The notes beneath the pieces are model-generated. The model ran no database searches, was not told the DNA's origin, and was given only the letters and a program-made list of their open reading frames with translations. A DNA stretch of 64,000 nucleotides, taken from Brachypterus glaber. Its lineage: Eukaryota; Arthropoda; Insecta; Coleoptera; Kateretidae. Position numbers and translations under genes: made by a program. The DNA lies in the NCBI GenBank assembly GCA_958510825.1, contig OY294047.1:46855365-46919364 (forward strand). The letters run 5' to 3'. This document shows positions 1 through 11,883 of the stretch, piece by piece (within the stretch, counting starts at the first letter, position 1; every line of letters begins with the position of its first letter).

Positions 1-301
1 GATCTATCTACAAGAGTTTTGTAGTAACGGCATAGCAGACTATTATTTCACAAGTTCTAGTTCTTGAATAATTATTTGTTATTATAATAATTAAGAAAAA
101 TAACATGGCGTCATGACGCGTCAATTGTCTGATATTTTAAATCATTAATAAGGTTCTTCTCAAAACATACACAAATTGTATTTGCGAAATAAGTCGTTAA
201 AGCAGGCCTCGGAGCGGTTTGAACTGAAAGAAATATGCATATTTCTAGCCAATTTACAAAAAATATGTACTAAATATGTACCAACTTTACCCAAAAATAT
301 G

Positions 302-1011
302 TTTTCCTACGATCCTCTATAAAAATGACATTTATCACTCTTTTGTTCTTTAGAAAACGCCTCATATCGCACTAGTTTGATATTTTTATATCACACTCGT
401 GTGATATTTATGTATGGAGGTTTCCCTAATTTTATTTAGATATTTACCTCGTTAGATTCTACGAATTTTATTCACCTTGTTTTATAAACCATTTTCCACC
501 TTTCACCACAGCCTTTTATATCTTTTAAGTGTTTTAATCCAAATATTTCTGTTTTTCATGTCAAAAATAGAAACTATAGTTATAACGTTACTATTTTGAC
601 CATTAATAAAAGTCTAAACAGTCTAGATATTATAAAAATTACTTACTATTTTATTTAGTTACCTTACATTACATAATAAACATCAAAATACACAGTATCT
701 TTCTTGTGAAATGTAAAACAGTACAATTTTACTGTCTTATATAGTAGCATAACCACAGAAATCTAATTAAATAAGAAAACTCAAATTTGTATTTATTTAG
801 GAATAGGCAACCCATTAAACAGCTATTGTATTATATATAAAACCAAGAAAACTAAAGCTAAATGAAAATTATATTTTCTTTTTGACATACCTACATATAT
901 AAATTTGTATGATATTTATAATTATTTTTTGCTTTGCTTTTCTTAAAAATTAATAAAAATTAGAAAATTTTAAAATAAGAAACTTCATATATTTTCGGGA
1001 TCGTAGGAAAA
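302..1011 (+). mobile_element. Non-autonomous TIR element, copy 1
   Basis: A 710-bp segment starts with TTTTCCTACGATCC and ends with the reverse complement of those 14 bases. A second copy in the same orientation lies at 21577-22370. No transposase frame is present. The terminal repeats and the second copy support a non-autonomous DNA element; the superfamily is not determined. Confidence 0.7.
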
Positions 1012-1012
1012 A

Positions 1013-1137
1013 TAGTGTACATAACTCGTTGGAAAGTATATTTCATACACTCGGGGTTTCCTCACTCGCCTTGCGGCTCGTTCGTATACCTTCCCAATCG
1101 CGTGAAATATGTCACTTTCCACACTAGTTATGTAATA
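1013..1137. repeat. Hairpin repeat with CpG-rich apex
   Basis: An imperfect inverted repeat: the left arm has GTGTACATAACTCGTTGGAA and the right arm has the matching CCACACTAGTTATGTAATAT. The apex (CTCACTCGCCTTGCGGCTCG) is unusually CpG-rich against AT-rich flanks. It directly abuts the TIR element at 302-1011. Confidence 0.65.
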
Positions 1138-1623
1138 TACTAAACTTAATATGTTCAAATCGTATCAACATAATTTGGATCATACAAAATCGTACCTACC
1201 ACTACATTGTACATTTTATAGTATACAACTCCCATAAACCTATAAGAAAAAGTAAAATAAAAGTAATTAATAAAAAATTATACCTTTGGCACAGCGTATA
1301 AAGCGATCACGAGCACGCTGTGTAACAACTGAGACTACCAGAACCACTTTGCACTTAGCTAGTTTTTATTTTAATAATTATTATTTCTATTGAAAAAGCA
1401 AAGAGGTAAAAATAATTTTGGGCAAATACAGACAAGTGCAAAGAGAGTACCGGTTATGATAGCCTCCATTCGGGGCAACTTTCTGATAGTTTCTTAAATT
1501 TCTAAAATTTAACTAAATCCATGTTTTTAAATTAAACTGAAATTTTATTTAGGTAGTACGTAGGTACCAATTCTCATTTTTATGTATACATATGTATCAC
1601 CACCTGAAATATGAACATACTAG

Positions 1624-1746
1624 CCCAAGTAACACAGCTATAAAGTATCTCTTGCCGCTCTATGACAGCAAAATTGCAGCGATATGGCTGTAGTTTTACT
1701 GCGAAAGAGCGGTAAGATATACTTTATAGCTACTGTGTTATTTGGG
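1624..1746. mobile_element. Palindromic MITE, copy 1
   Basis: The arms begin CCCAAGTAACACAGCTATAA and end with the complementary TTATAGCTACTGTGTTATTT, so nearly the whole 123 bp folds into a hairpin. A diverged copy lies at 2751-2865. There is no coding capacity. Confidence 0.75.
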
Positions 1747-2750
1747 AGTACATAAAATATGTACCATTTAGGAGGCCTAAAAGAGATTAATCTCGAGGTA
1801 AATGGAAAAGAAATTAAAAAATTAATTTTGGATTCAATTTCTATTTATTAAAAAAAAAGATGACATATTTTTCAGGGTAACTTTTTTAATAAAATAGATA
1901 TCTTTTTTGCATATATTTAAATTTTAGTTTTTAAACAAATTACTATTTTAGACTTTAAACCGACAGTTTTAAGACCTTATATAATTTTGAAATCACACTT
2001 TAATCCATAATTTGGATGTAAAATTTTCAATTAGACGAAGGCAATATAAGTGGCACTGTGTTATAGCGCTGTCAAGTGGACCCGTCCCATTCCGCCTTGA
2101 CGATATTCCGACCCTAGCGCTGTAACATTGTTACCACTTTAAATGCCTTGGTCTTTTACATACTGTATATAGATTAATTTTTTACTCTCAGTCTCAATCG
2201 TTTATTTTAGGGTTAAATATTTTGCTTTTTTCACATCAGTTTGGGTTATTACCCAAACTATTATAGTTTCAAGGTCTTTGAATCATTGTAGTAATATACA
2301 GACTTTTTTATCAAAATTCTGTCTCAAGATAAGAAAAATAATATTCCACGCAGTAGTATCTCAGGTCATTTATATCCACTTATTAATATGATGAAAAACA
2401 TTAAACTTAGACCCTGAGTTTATTATTTTAAATTAATATTTAGTAGGGGAAAGTGGGGTAACTTGGAAAAATGTTTAAATCCGTATTGTACCCAGCGCTT
2501 AGTATGTTTTATTTAAATTAAAAATAGTAGAAGGCATATGACGCTTATACTGAAATAAACATTGTAAATAAAGACTGTTTTTTGTTAGATTTTAGGTTTA
2601 TAATACTCATCAAAAGTGAATAACTTAAAATATTAACAAATCAAGAGAAAAAAAAGACAGGGGTGTACCTTTGGGGGATAAGTACCTTCTTAGTCGAATG
2701 ATCTTTAATTTAAATATGTATATACTTTTTTTAGTTATAGGTCACGCCTA

Positions 2751-2865
2751 CCCAGGTAATACAAGTAGCCACAAAGTATATCTTACCGCTCTTTCGCAGC
2801 CAGTATGGCTGCAATTTTGCTCAGAAAGGGCGGTAAAAGACACTGCAGCTACTGTGTTACTTAGG
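2751..2865. mobile_element. Palindromic MITE, copy 2
   Basis: A foldback copy of the element at 1624-1746. It shares the AAGTATATCTTACCGCTCTT segment and the closing GCTACTGTGTTACTTAGG. Short open frames on both strands across it are by-products of the palindrome. Confidence 0.75.
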
Positions 2866-4606
2866 TGAGTTAACTTAAAAGTGCTCTCAATTTTCAGATT
2901 TAACATTTTTTGGTTTTTAACATGGATCATGATTATTTTTAAGACTAAATTTAAAAAAATACGATATATAACAAAAATAGGTTTGGTAGGTCATTTTACG
3001 CCAAAATATGAAAAAAAAAGGTTAATACCTACTTAAAGTTAATATAAACTTCTTTTTATATTTCGAAATAAAATCACCTTCTAACGTTATTTTTGTAATA
3101 TCTCGTATTTTTTTTAATAAAACAAACGAAAATAGTTTTTTTCAAAAAGTGATCTACCGATTTTTTTCAAAAACGACGCAAGCCATGTTAGAAACCAAAG
3201 TTAAACCTGAAAATTGATGGCACTTTTGGGTTAAAGCTGGTTCAGCGTGAGGTGCATATTTTATGCAGTTTAAATATGCTTTTAGTAGGGTCCCTAAATA
3301 AAGTGACAAACTTTACGTTTAATTTCATTTTATTTTGGGTCCCTAATTTTATTTATAAAATTAATTTTACTCGAGATTTTATTTATAAAATGGGTAATTT
3401 TTTAGTTTTTAAGTTTTATGGTAATTTTATCGAATGTTTTAATATAATATTGTTGTGTTTTATATTTAATTAGAAATAAAATATATTTTTATTATTTTAT
3501 TTGTTATTTTTGTTTAACGTTTAATTAAAATATATTTTGCAAATGTTGTTTTTAACACATTTGATGATAATATAGATAAGAAAATTTATTTATCACGTGA
3601 ACAAGAACTTTTTACCATTTTTCTTGAGGTTATTGCACAACCTACATTACATTTAACCTTTTTTACTTTCGAGCGACCCCAGAGAGAAAAAAGTATTGTT
3701 ATGGCGAAAAACAAAAAGTTTTCTAGATTTTGGTGTATTTATCCGAAAAAACGATTTCCGTCCATCCGTCCGACCTTCCAGATGGCATGCCGTTTAACAG
3801 ATCAAAACTAAAATGTTCATAACAAAATGCAATTTTTAAAAAAGTCCAAAATCAAAAATGTTAACGGGTACCTTTTCTAGACGGATGGAAAAATGAGGAA
3901 GTTTATAAAATAAAATATTAAATTGACTTCACCTTTCCTGTATTTTTGGACCATATCCTTTTGTTTTTTCTTTGCAGATTTATCGGATTGTTTTATTTCC
4001 GCAACATTATCAGAAATGTATTAAAAGAAAAATTGATTGAAAATCATTTTACCTATGATTGAAAATTTGCTTGTGTCAAATTTTGACATTTAAAAAAAAA
4101 TGTCAAAATATATCAAAATTTATTAAAATTCCTATATGTCGGAAACTAATACTGCCCTACTATGCTAGAAAGCATTTGTCGCATAGTAACGTTTTCACGT
4201 CAACTCTGATGTAAAATATGACATTTTTTATGTATTTTTACTCAAGGTATCTATATTTTTTACAAAAAATCCAAAAACATACACATAAAAGAGTTTGGGG
4301 CAAAAATGTGTTAAGCGTCATATATTTTGTCCGTAGGCGCAATAACTTAACATAAACTTATTGCCCTTATTAATACTAGTAAACATGCAAAAGCTCGTCG
4401 CTCTAGCTTAAAGGGTATCAGAGTTTTTAATTAAAAGCCTTATTTTTATTACAATTAGCTCTCTTAGGGCTTATTTCCGGACCAATCTTTGTAGGAACTT
4501 TTTTTGATATTTTTGGTTGTAGAATCATCTCTTAAATTTTGGCATGGGAGTTATAGAAATAATAATAATAAAGAAATAATTTAAAAAACTGATGAACTTA
4601 AAATTT

Positions 4607-5263
4607 ATATCGTCATCTAAAGGATCTAACGGTCTAACTCCAAAACGTCATATTTTTCAGGAGACGTAAAAAACGATTTAAAACTTAATTATAGCAATTT
4701 AGAACTTTAAAACTAGCTTGTTCACAGGTAAAAATGTTTGAAATGTGTTAATGTATTTAAAACTTTTCATTGTTATCTATTTTATATAAATTATTTGAAA
4801 ATTAAATTTTAACCACAAAATCTAAATTCACTAATGGTCTAACTCCAAGGGAAGATAAAAGAGGATACCTATCGTATTATATCGCGTAATATTATTACAA
4901 AAAATTTATATTTTTATATTTAATATATAATATTACTACTAGGTAGGCATAATATATATACATTATTAATGCCAATAATTATAATTATCATCAAACAGTA
5001 AATTAACAGGATCCCCTGTTGTCGAGAAATAGTTTGACATTAGTGACAGTTCTAATTTAATTGTTTTCTCACAATCATATGATGGAGTTAGACACTTAGC
5101 GACTTAAAATATTTACATTTTTGCATTTTTTGAGGCTGATATTGGTTTAATGCAACTTTTTTTTTTGAAGTATGTTGGTAATCAGATAATGAAGCAAATT
5201 TGATAAAAATCTCATTTTTGAAAAATTTGGAGTTAGACAACTAGAGCCTTTAGTGGACGATAT
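4607..5263 (+). mobile_element. MITE family F, copy 1 (TIR ATCGTC..CTAAAGG)
   Basis: About 657 bp with terminal inverted repeats of about 33 bp: ATCGTCATCTAAAGGATCTA at the left and the complement of ATCGTCCACTAAAGGCTCTA at the right, both followed by GTCTAACTCC. Further copies are at 37158-37829 (inverted) and 46628-47299. Relative to those, this copy lacks about 15 bp near its GGGATCCCC-like site. It has no open frame of note, so it is non-autonomous. Confidence 0.85.
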
Positions 5264-5374
5264 GTAAAATTACTTCAAACAAAATTGTAATTAAAAAAAT
5301 ATATTTCATAGTAAATAAAAATAAATAAGTTATTAAACTTATCTATATTATAAAAGTTAAAACTTAGGTATATA

Positions 5375-8300
5375 TTATAGATAGTATATACTAATACTCA
5401 TTAATGAGAATAAAAAATATTCAACTATCGACATCCCTATTTCTCTAGAACTACCAGTATAAAAGTTATTGCACAAATCCGTATCACAAGTGGTACAATT
5501 GACCCCTTTCACTATAGGGCCTTTTTTTCTTTTGTTGTTGCACAGTTCGGTTTGCAGTAAAATCTCGGACAACATAGTGGTCACATTGGCTTTTTTGTTT
5601 TTTGGTTCCATACGTTTTTGGCAGCTTTCTGTTAGGTCACATCCGCGGTAGGTCGCGGGTACTGACACATCTGGTGTAAGATAAGCTGAAAAATAATGGA
5701 ATATCAAAAGAAAACCCTCCAATTGTTTATATAAAAAAAAATAAAAAAACTTTTTTTTAAAAAAAAAAAAATATCTTTATCCAATACATACAGATAATAA
5801 GACAATTACCAGCTTTATTTTAAATAGGTAAATTCAATAATAACCCCCGCGTGGCTTTTACTTTATTGAGTGGATAATTATTTATTTTACCCACTCAACT
5901 GTCACTTGTCAAATTATTTTCTTGTAAATGTCATTAAAATTTTTAATAAAAATATGAATTCCTAAGCTATTTATTGGATAAAACCTTGTATGGCACTCAT
6001 GGGTAAACCGATATTGCCCTCTCGAAAATTAACCTGCTTGGCTGACGCCTCGCAGGTTAATTTTCTTATGGGCAATATCTTACTTTACCCACTAGTACCA
6101 TAAATAACTATTTTTTGAAAAGGAACTAGTTTTTTTTTACCCCCTTACCCCAACCAGATTTTTATCAAAATCACCAGCTGAAAACTTTGGATGAGGAACG
6201 TATGTTAGAAATTTGCTTAAAGCAGCGTTCTCGAGTTATCGTGGTAATTTTTTTCTTTTTTCGTCGAAAGACTTTTCTCGGGAAAAGTAAAATATATTTT
6301 ATGAAACAAACTTGCAATAGCCATTTTCTCAACAAATGTGGAAAGAGGCTCTTTTTCGCACTAGCGAAGTTTAGGCAAGCAATCGAGATCGGAAAAGCCT
6401 CTTGGCACATGCGTTAGGAACAATATTTTTTCTACGAGCGAAATTAAAAATAAGATATGCTTTTATAATTAATTAAATAAATGTTATTTTTAAAATTTAA
6501 CAAATAGAAAAACAATTAAATGTAAAGAAATTTAAACATTTTTATAATTTTATGAATAAATAAAACAAAAATAACACGACGCAATTAAGTAATTAAACAA
6601 TTTTAACATTATTATAAGAAAGCTAACATTAGCTATTACCAGTTCTATTTTGGATCTCGGTTAAAGATTAATGATACATTTGTTGCAGTGTACATTTGAA
6701 TTTGCCATTTCAATTATTTCTTTAGACAAAATTTCATCTTCTTCTTTAAGGTTCATCATTTGGTGAACAATTTACCACAAAAAGTGGAGCGTTAAGGGGT
6801 TAATATGCAAATAATGCCCTTTAAAAACTATGCAATTATAGGATTAATAGGGCCCGAGGCCGTAGAACTCAGGCTCGTACTCGACAAAAAAATACTTATT
6901 TTTTTTTTTTTTTTAATCAAAATGCTTTTAAAACAAGTATTTGAGTCGGATTTGACAAAAATTATCTGTGAATAATTCAAGAAACGCTATTTTTAACCAA
7001 CGTTCCCAAAACAGACAGGTTCTTAATTGGAAGTGTAAACGCAGGGAATTTGGCTGTAAAATTTCGTGAATAATGTATTTGATAAAAATTAAACCTAGGG
7101 ATTTTCGGGGATGCTGAAAAAAGCCAATTGATAATAATAATAATAATAAATGGTCTTTATTAGGAAAATGGGCGAAGTTTAGCTAACGCTACTCTTACAC
7201 TTAACCCATATTACTCAATAAAATTTACAATTCATTAACAATAAATATAAATCTTAAATTAACTACAAATATACATAAAACATAACCAGAAAAAATTATC
7301 CTCAAAATAATTTAAAAAAAATTATAGGTACAAACATGAAAAAAGTAACGATAATCAAACCAATAAAAAACTTCACGTGAACCAGACCGATACACTGAGA
7401 AAAAAATAACAATTTATTGCTGACTTGCTAAGAAAATGTTTTTTATTTTTTTTCTACTAGAGTTAATGCTGAGACCTCTAAGAGAATCACAAAAATCATT
7501 ATAAAGTGTCACAGTGTGATACGTTAAAGACTTTGTAAATAAAGCAGTTGTATGTCGAGGCATAGTTAACCTGTTAGTCTGACGTAAGTTTGCATCGTGC
7601 GCATCATATCTAAAGATTAACTTTTGCCGCAGAGACAAAGGGACTGAATTAGCTAAAACTTTTAGAGAAAAGATTACGTGTGAGATTTTCCACTGATTTT
7701 CCATTTTTAACCACTTAAGCTCGTTAATTTTTACGGTCACATGATCATACTTACCTATCTTTTAAACGATTTGGGAACGGGAGGCTTCTTCGAAAAATTT
7801 ACCGCGAAAACAATTATCGCGAAAATATTTCGTCGAAAAAATAACCGCGAAATGTTTTTTTTCCGCGCAAAGGATTAACAGCGATAAAAACTTAACGCGA
7901 AAAAATATTAAAGCGAAAAAAAAATAGCTAAAACTATTACCACGAAAAGTTTAAATAGCGAAATGCAATTACCGCGAAAAATATATAGCGAAAGTAATAG
8001 CCGCGAAAATATTTAACGCGCAAAGCAAATTCCGAGTCTAATTTTAAATTTTTTATAATACTTTTTCGTTAGCTACGCCAAGTTTAATATATTATATTAC
8101 CAATTTGTTTAATAATTGCAGAATTAACAAAATTTTAATATAACTAAATTGTTTAGTTTGGTTTTTAAACATATATGTAAGTAAAATTATAATTATATTA
8201 CTAAAAAATATAATATAATAAAATACATAACTAATTTCTTTATATTGGTGTTATAATTTTAGTATTTTAAAAAACCTAAATATGATTAAATTGTTTGGTT

Positions 8301-11300
8301 TAGTTTGTTTGGTTTTGTTTTTGATAAAAAATAAAAACAAAACTATGATTATAAAATAAGCGTTTCATTCAAAAAATTATAATATATATTTTAAGGTTAT
8401 TATTTTAATTAAAATTTAGGCGCGATTATCATATTGCGCGGCGAAAGTTGGCGCGATTATAATATTACGACGTAAAAGTATGAGCGATTTTTATTGTCGC
8501 GATAATAGTTTCCGCGGTAAATGTTTTCGCGGTAATAATTTTTCACGGTAATTACTTTTTCGCGGTGAAACCTTTCGCGGTTAAATCATTGCGCGGTAAA
8601 TGTTTTCGCGGTAAACGTTTTCGCGGTAAAAGTTTCGCGGTAAAAGTTTCGCGGTAAATTTTTCGGCAAAGTCTCCTAGATCCAAACGATTTTGGTAGAA
8701 AAAAAAGTAAAAATTAAAAAATTAAAAATTACGGGCCTGGGTCCTACGGCTCCGGGGCTTTGATGATTACTTACTAACATACTCGAAGACAAAACATACT
8801 TCATTTGGATGGCTACAATTTACTGTAATTAGATGTTTGCTTCCGTAGAGACAAGCACTGGTAGTCTGATGACAGGAATAGCAGGATAAGCAGTCTCCTA
8901 AAAAATATTTTCATGAACTTTAAAGAAAAATAATCTTTATCCAATACATACAGATAATAAGACAATTACCAGCTTTATTTTAAATAGATAAACTCAATAA
9001 TAGCCCCCGCGTGGCTTTTACTTTATTGAGTGGATAATTATTTATTTTACCCACTCAACTGTCACTTGTCAAATTATTTTCTTGTAAATGTCATTAAAAT
9101 TTTTAATAAAAATATGAATTCCTAAGCTATTTATTGGATAAAACCTTGTATGGCACTCATGGGTAAACCGATATTGCCCTCTCAAAAATTAACCTGCTTG
9201 GCTGACGCCCCGCAGGTTTATTTTCTCATGCGCAATATCTTACTTTACCCACTAGTACCATAAATAACTATTTTCACGTTGTTTGAAGTAAAATAAATAT
9301 AAAACATATATAGATTTATAACATATATTTTTATTATTAATTTTTAAATTTTCCTTCATTTATTATCATCGTCATTATTATCATAACTTAAATGACCTCA
9401 CAAGGCAGAAATGTGGTATTTCTTTTATTTTTGTGGTTGGAAATTTTGTAAAATAATATTAATTTGATATTTGATTTGATTTGAAATGTAAAAAAAATTA
9501 AAGAAAAGGTAAGGTAAGAAACAAGTATAAACTAAAAAAAAAACAGTTTGATACAGGCCTGTGTTATTAAAAATATAATTATAAAAAAGTATTACATTAA
9601 AATTTAATTTAATTATTAGGTACATTAAAATTTAATTTAATATTAGGTAATAGTTATTTATGGTACTAGTGGCTAAAGTAAGATATTGCCCATGAGAAAA
9701 TTAACCTGCAAGGCGTCAGCTAAGCAGGTTAATTTTTGAGAGGGCAATATCGGTTTACCCATGAGTGCCATACAAGGTTTTATCCAATAAATAGCTTAGG
9801 AATTCATATTTTTATTAAAAATTTTAATGACATTTACAAGAAAATAATTTGACAAGTGACAGTTGAGTGGGTAAAATAAATAATTATCCACTCAATAAAG
9901 TAAAAGCCACGCGGGGGTTATTATTGAGTTTGTCTATTTAAAATAAAGCTGGTAATTGTCTTATTATCTGTATGTATTGGATAAATAATTTTATGCTGAA
10001 AAAGTTTGAAAATTAAACGAAACGTTTCCTTCAATAAAGATTTAATTTAAAATTAAGATGGGTGAGCCGATTATTGCCATGTTCCTAATATTACCACCCC
10101 ATCTTAAACTTGTTAGTTCGTCCTCTGCATCATAGTATATACTGGCAGTATATCTGTTATATCGAAAAGAAGCATGTAAATATGATGTGTCCGTATCCAG
10201 TTGGTAATGACGTACATAAAAACGCAATTCGTGTATCGTGCTCTTCCACTTCTAAAAACTTGTAAACTTGAGCTTATTGTTGTAAAATGGGTAGCATCAA
10301 TTATTGCAGGGCAAGAACGTAATAAGGCAGGCACAAAGATGCACTTTCTTGGCCCATATTGTTTTTCACTTAATAAAGAAGCGAAAAGGTATTTTTTGAG
10401 ATTGTTGTCTAAGTAGCTGTATTCCTAATATTGCCATGCGAAGTAGCTGACAAAAAAAAATGACAAAAACAAAAAACAACAAGAAAAGTAAGTAACAAAG
10501 AAATGAGAGAGTTCTGAATCTTGGTTCTGCTTTTTATTCGGAGAGTATTACCAGGCCGATATGAGATTGTAATCGATACGTACATTGTCATATTCCGGCG
10601 CATGCGCACTCAAGCGCCGTCTTAGTGCGTAGTCACAGCCTCGCATAACAAGCATAATACATAAGAATCCGATACCATGATTGGCTTACAAGATTCATGA
10701 CGACACATCAGGCCAATCACGTCATCGCATTCTTATGTATTATCCGTGTTATGTGAGGCTGTGGATATTCCTCTAACGGTTAAACACGAGTCAGTATTCT
10801 AGTCCTGTAATTTTAAGTTGTTTTGAATTTATGTGTGTGACCACACTATTTTATTATAATAAATGTATTGAAGATACATTACTGGGAGATTAGCTCAGTG
10901 GTCTAAGGCATCGATATAGCGTTGACACTGAGCTAATGATCGTGAGTTCAAACCTCACTGGCGCCGATTGCCTTTTTCAGTTAATTAATAATTGAAATTT
11001 GGCGAAGGCGTACTCCCTAGATATATTGGTTCGAAAGTCAATTAAAGCCGGTGGTTCCCTCTACTACTAGCCCACACATGTCCTGGACTTAGGGGATGCT
11101 TAATTAAGTAGAATAGTACGAGGTTAAAAAAAAATGTTTGGAGTTTCCTATTGTTTCACAATATATTCTTATTAGTTAGTTTTTTTTAATTATTATTGCC
11201 AGTACGCGGGCAATATTTGGGACATGGGTTCCTAATATTGTCAGTATGTAATCTTTTTTAAAAAGCAATAATGTATTTTTTTAAGCTCATGCAATTTATT

Positions 11301-11548
11301 TATTTCTTACCCATTAGAATAAAGATATGTTTATTGTTAATATAGTAAAGTTTCAGGTGATAACAAATAAATTTGAATGCAGTAAAAAATAAAATGTCTT
11401 AACATGGCAACATCTGGCTCACCCACCTTATTTACGCAAAACTATAATTAGCTAAAAAGTCAATAAATAGGTAACAAACAAAAAATAACTTACCGCCAAA
11501 GTTCAATGTAAACAAAACAAAAAAGCAGGAGGTTATAGAAGTATCCAT
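5375..11548 (-). CDS. Ly6/uPAR-type GPI-anchored protein (three exons)
   Basis: Spliced minus-strand gene with exons 11548-11494, 8897-8775 and 5685-5375; all junctions are GT-AG and the phases agree (1, 1). The product is about 162 residues. Residues 1-19 are a signal peptide (hydrophobic core CFFVLFTLNFG). The mature part starts DCLSCYSC and has 12 cysteines in Ly6 spacing, ending in the family signature CTTCDTDLCNN. NCS, NVT and NCT are possible N-glycosylation sites. A hydrophobic tail after GSSREIG fits GPI attachment. Insect relatives (quiver/sleepless, boudin, crooked type) act at the cell surface as ion-channel modulators or in septate junctions; which subfamily this is cannot be told. 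The start was chosen because it gives the signal peptide. Repeats of one MITE family sit 38 and 90 nt upstream of its two internal acceptors. Confidence 0.88.
5776..6111 (+). mobile_element. Hairpin element family A, copy 1 (Ly6 intron 2)
   Basis: A 336-bp element running from TTTATCCAATACATACAG to CATAAATAACTAT. The 3' half folds into a stem of about 50 bp (TGGCACTCATGGGTAAA against TTTACCCACTAGTACCA) with a CpG-rich loop, GGCTGACGCCTCGC. The other copies are at 8936-9271, 9650-9985 (inverted), 53471-53799 and 55303-55638. It has no coding capacity. Confidence 0.85.
6112..7127. other. Intron sequence, diverged repeats
   Basis: Part of the Ly6 second intron. Around 6205-6245 it carries, inverted, a degraded copy of a dispersed sequence with the signature GAACGCTTTGAGCTAAT, also seen near 49590, 50180, 56995, 62730 and 63450. 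The rest is AT-rich with no gene or clear repeat boundary. Confidence 0.5.
7128..7740 (-). mobile_element. Non-LTR retrotransposon 3' fragment (Jockey/CR1-like)
   Basis: The minus-strand frame 7740-7414 encodes 108 residues resembling the extreme C-terminus of insect non-LTR retrotransposon ORF2: a YDAHDANLRQTNRLTMP block, then SLTYHTVTLYNDFCDSLRGL, then a basic tail. These correspond to the family's terminal 'TRQ...P...S..Y.G..LWN.LP..LR' region. About 270 bp of 3' untranslated sequence follows, ending in a (TTA)n tail at about 7128-7148. The reverse-transcriptase and endonuclease parts are absent, so this is a 5'-truncated dead copy in the Ly6 intron. Confidence 0.75.
7773..8683. mobile_element. 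Foldback/MULE-like element of CGCGAAA units, 9-bp TSD
   Basis: A 911-bp inverted-repeat element flanked by the direct repeat AAACGATTT (7764-7772 and 8684-8692). Its ends match as GGGAACGGGAGGCTTCTTCG and, inverted, GGATCTAGGAGACTTTGCCG. Both then run into arms of about 250 bp made of degenerate units of the type TTACCGCGAAAA. The central part (about 8040-8400) is AT-rich without coding capacity. A 9-bp duplication and long TIRs with internal sub-repeats are known for Foldback and Mutator-like elements; the assignment is inference. Confidence 0.8.
8936..9271 (+). mobile_element. Hairpin element family A, copy 2 (Ly6 intron 1)
   Basis: Nearly identical to the copy at 5776-6111, same orientation. 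Its left end lies 38 nt upstream (in gene direction) of the first base of Ly6 exon 2. Confidence 0.85.
9650..9985 (-). mobile_element. Hairpin element family A, copy 3 (inverted)
   Basis: Inverted relative to copy 2 with about 380 bp between them, so copies 2 and 3 together could form a 336-bp-arm stem in the Ly6 pre-mRNA. It begins AATAGTTATTTATGGTAC and ends GTATGTATTGGATAAA. Confidence 0.85.
9986..10633. other. Gene-free intron segment
   Basis: Several overlapping frames of 60-73 codons occur on both strands, but none has a recognisable domain, and their overlap suggests chance. Nothing else was identified. Confidence 0.5.
10634..10763. mobile_element. Palindromic MITE, CACAGCCTCGCATAACA ends, copy 1
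   Basis: An inverted repeat: CACAGCCTCGCATAACAAGC on the left pairs with the GTGTTATGTGAGGCTGTG end on the right. The middle carries GATACCATGATTGG and its partner CCAATCACGTCATCGC. A second copy is at 25373-25503 in MOCS3 intron 2. Confidence 0.8.
10884..11134 (+). mobile_element. tRNA-derived SINE, copy 1
   Basis: The head resembles a tRNA with an A-box-like TTAGCTCAGTGGTCTAAGG and a B-box-like GAGTTCAAACCTC. A non-tRNA body follows (ATTTGGCGAAGGCG, GCCGGTGGTTCCCTCTACTA, GGGGATGCTTAATTAAGTAG) and a short A-rich tail. The same body behind a better-preserved tRNA head lies inverted at 18366-18623. A SINE fits better than a tRNA gene, because the head cannot fold into a clean cloverleaf and is followed by a conserved body. 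Confidence 0.85.
11135..11493. other. First intron of Ly6 gene, 5' part
   Basis: AT-rich intron sequence up to the GTAAG donor of Ly6 exon 1. No gene or repeat boundary was recognised. Confidence 0.5.
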
Positions 11549-11883
11549 ATCAGCAAATTAAAATAAAATAAAAAAAGCCAAAATAAATAAAAAAAGGGGA
11601 TAAAAACTACACTAAAATTAGGCACACGTTTACCACCAAATACCGAAATTTAGTGCTGAAAACTGGAAAATATTTTCACTCTTAGATCAGCCATGGCCGC
11701 ATGCTTCTGTATAGACTTTTGCAGTACAGTGCAGGAGAGTTAAATAAATAACAAGTTAAAAAAAGAATATACATGATATGTTATATTATAAATATTATAC
11801 AGGGTATTTTATTTAAACTCTCATTTGAGCAAATTTCTAACAGTAATATCCTTAGTGCAAGCTGAGTTATACACAATTAATTT

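Larger units (their letters stand above)
1..5374. other. Gene-free repeat-rich region, left flank
   Basis: No coding exon could be supported. The open frames here are short, AT-rich and lack recognisable domains. The stretch holds the inverted-repeat elements listed separately at 302-1011, 1013-1137, 1624-1746, 2751-2865 and 4607-5263. In 1138-1623, 1747-2750 and 2866-4606 I see only AT-rich low-complexity DNA with poly-A/poly-T runs. Confidence 0.7.

Noticed and set aside
3252..3473. 73-codon plus-strand frame
   Set aside because: It is almost all Phe, Asn, Ile and Lys from AT-rich DNA, with no splice-linked neighbours or domain.
6171..6417. Overlapping 76- and 79-codon frames on both strands
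   Set aside because: They mirror each other, contain no known motif and overlap a degraded dispersed repeat in the Ly6 intron.
10884..10970. Functional tRNA gene
   Set aside because: A-box and B-box are present, but the stems do not pair as a cloverleaf and a SINE body shared with 18366-18623 follows directly.
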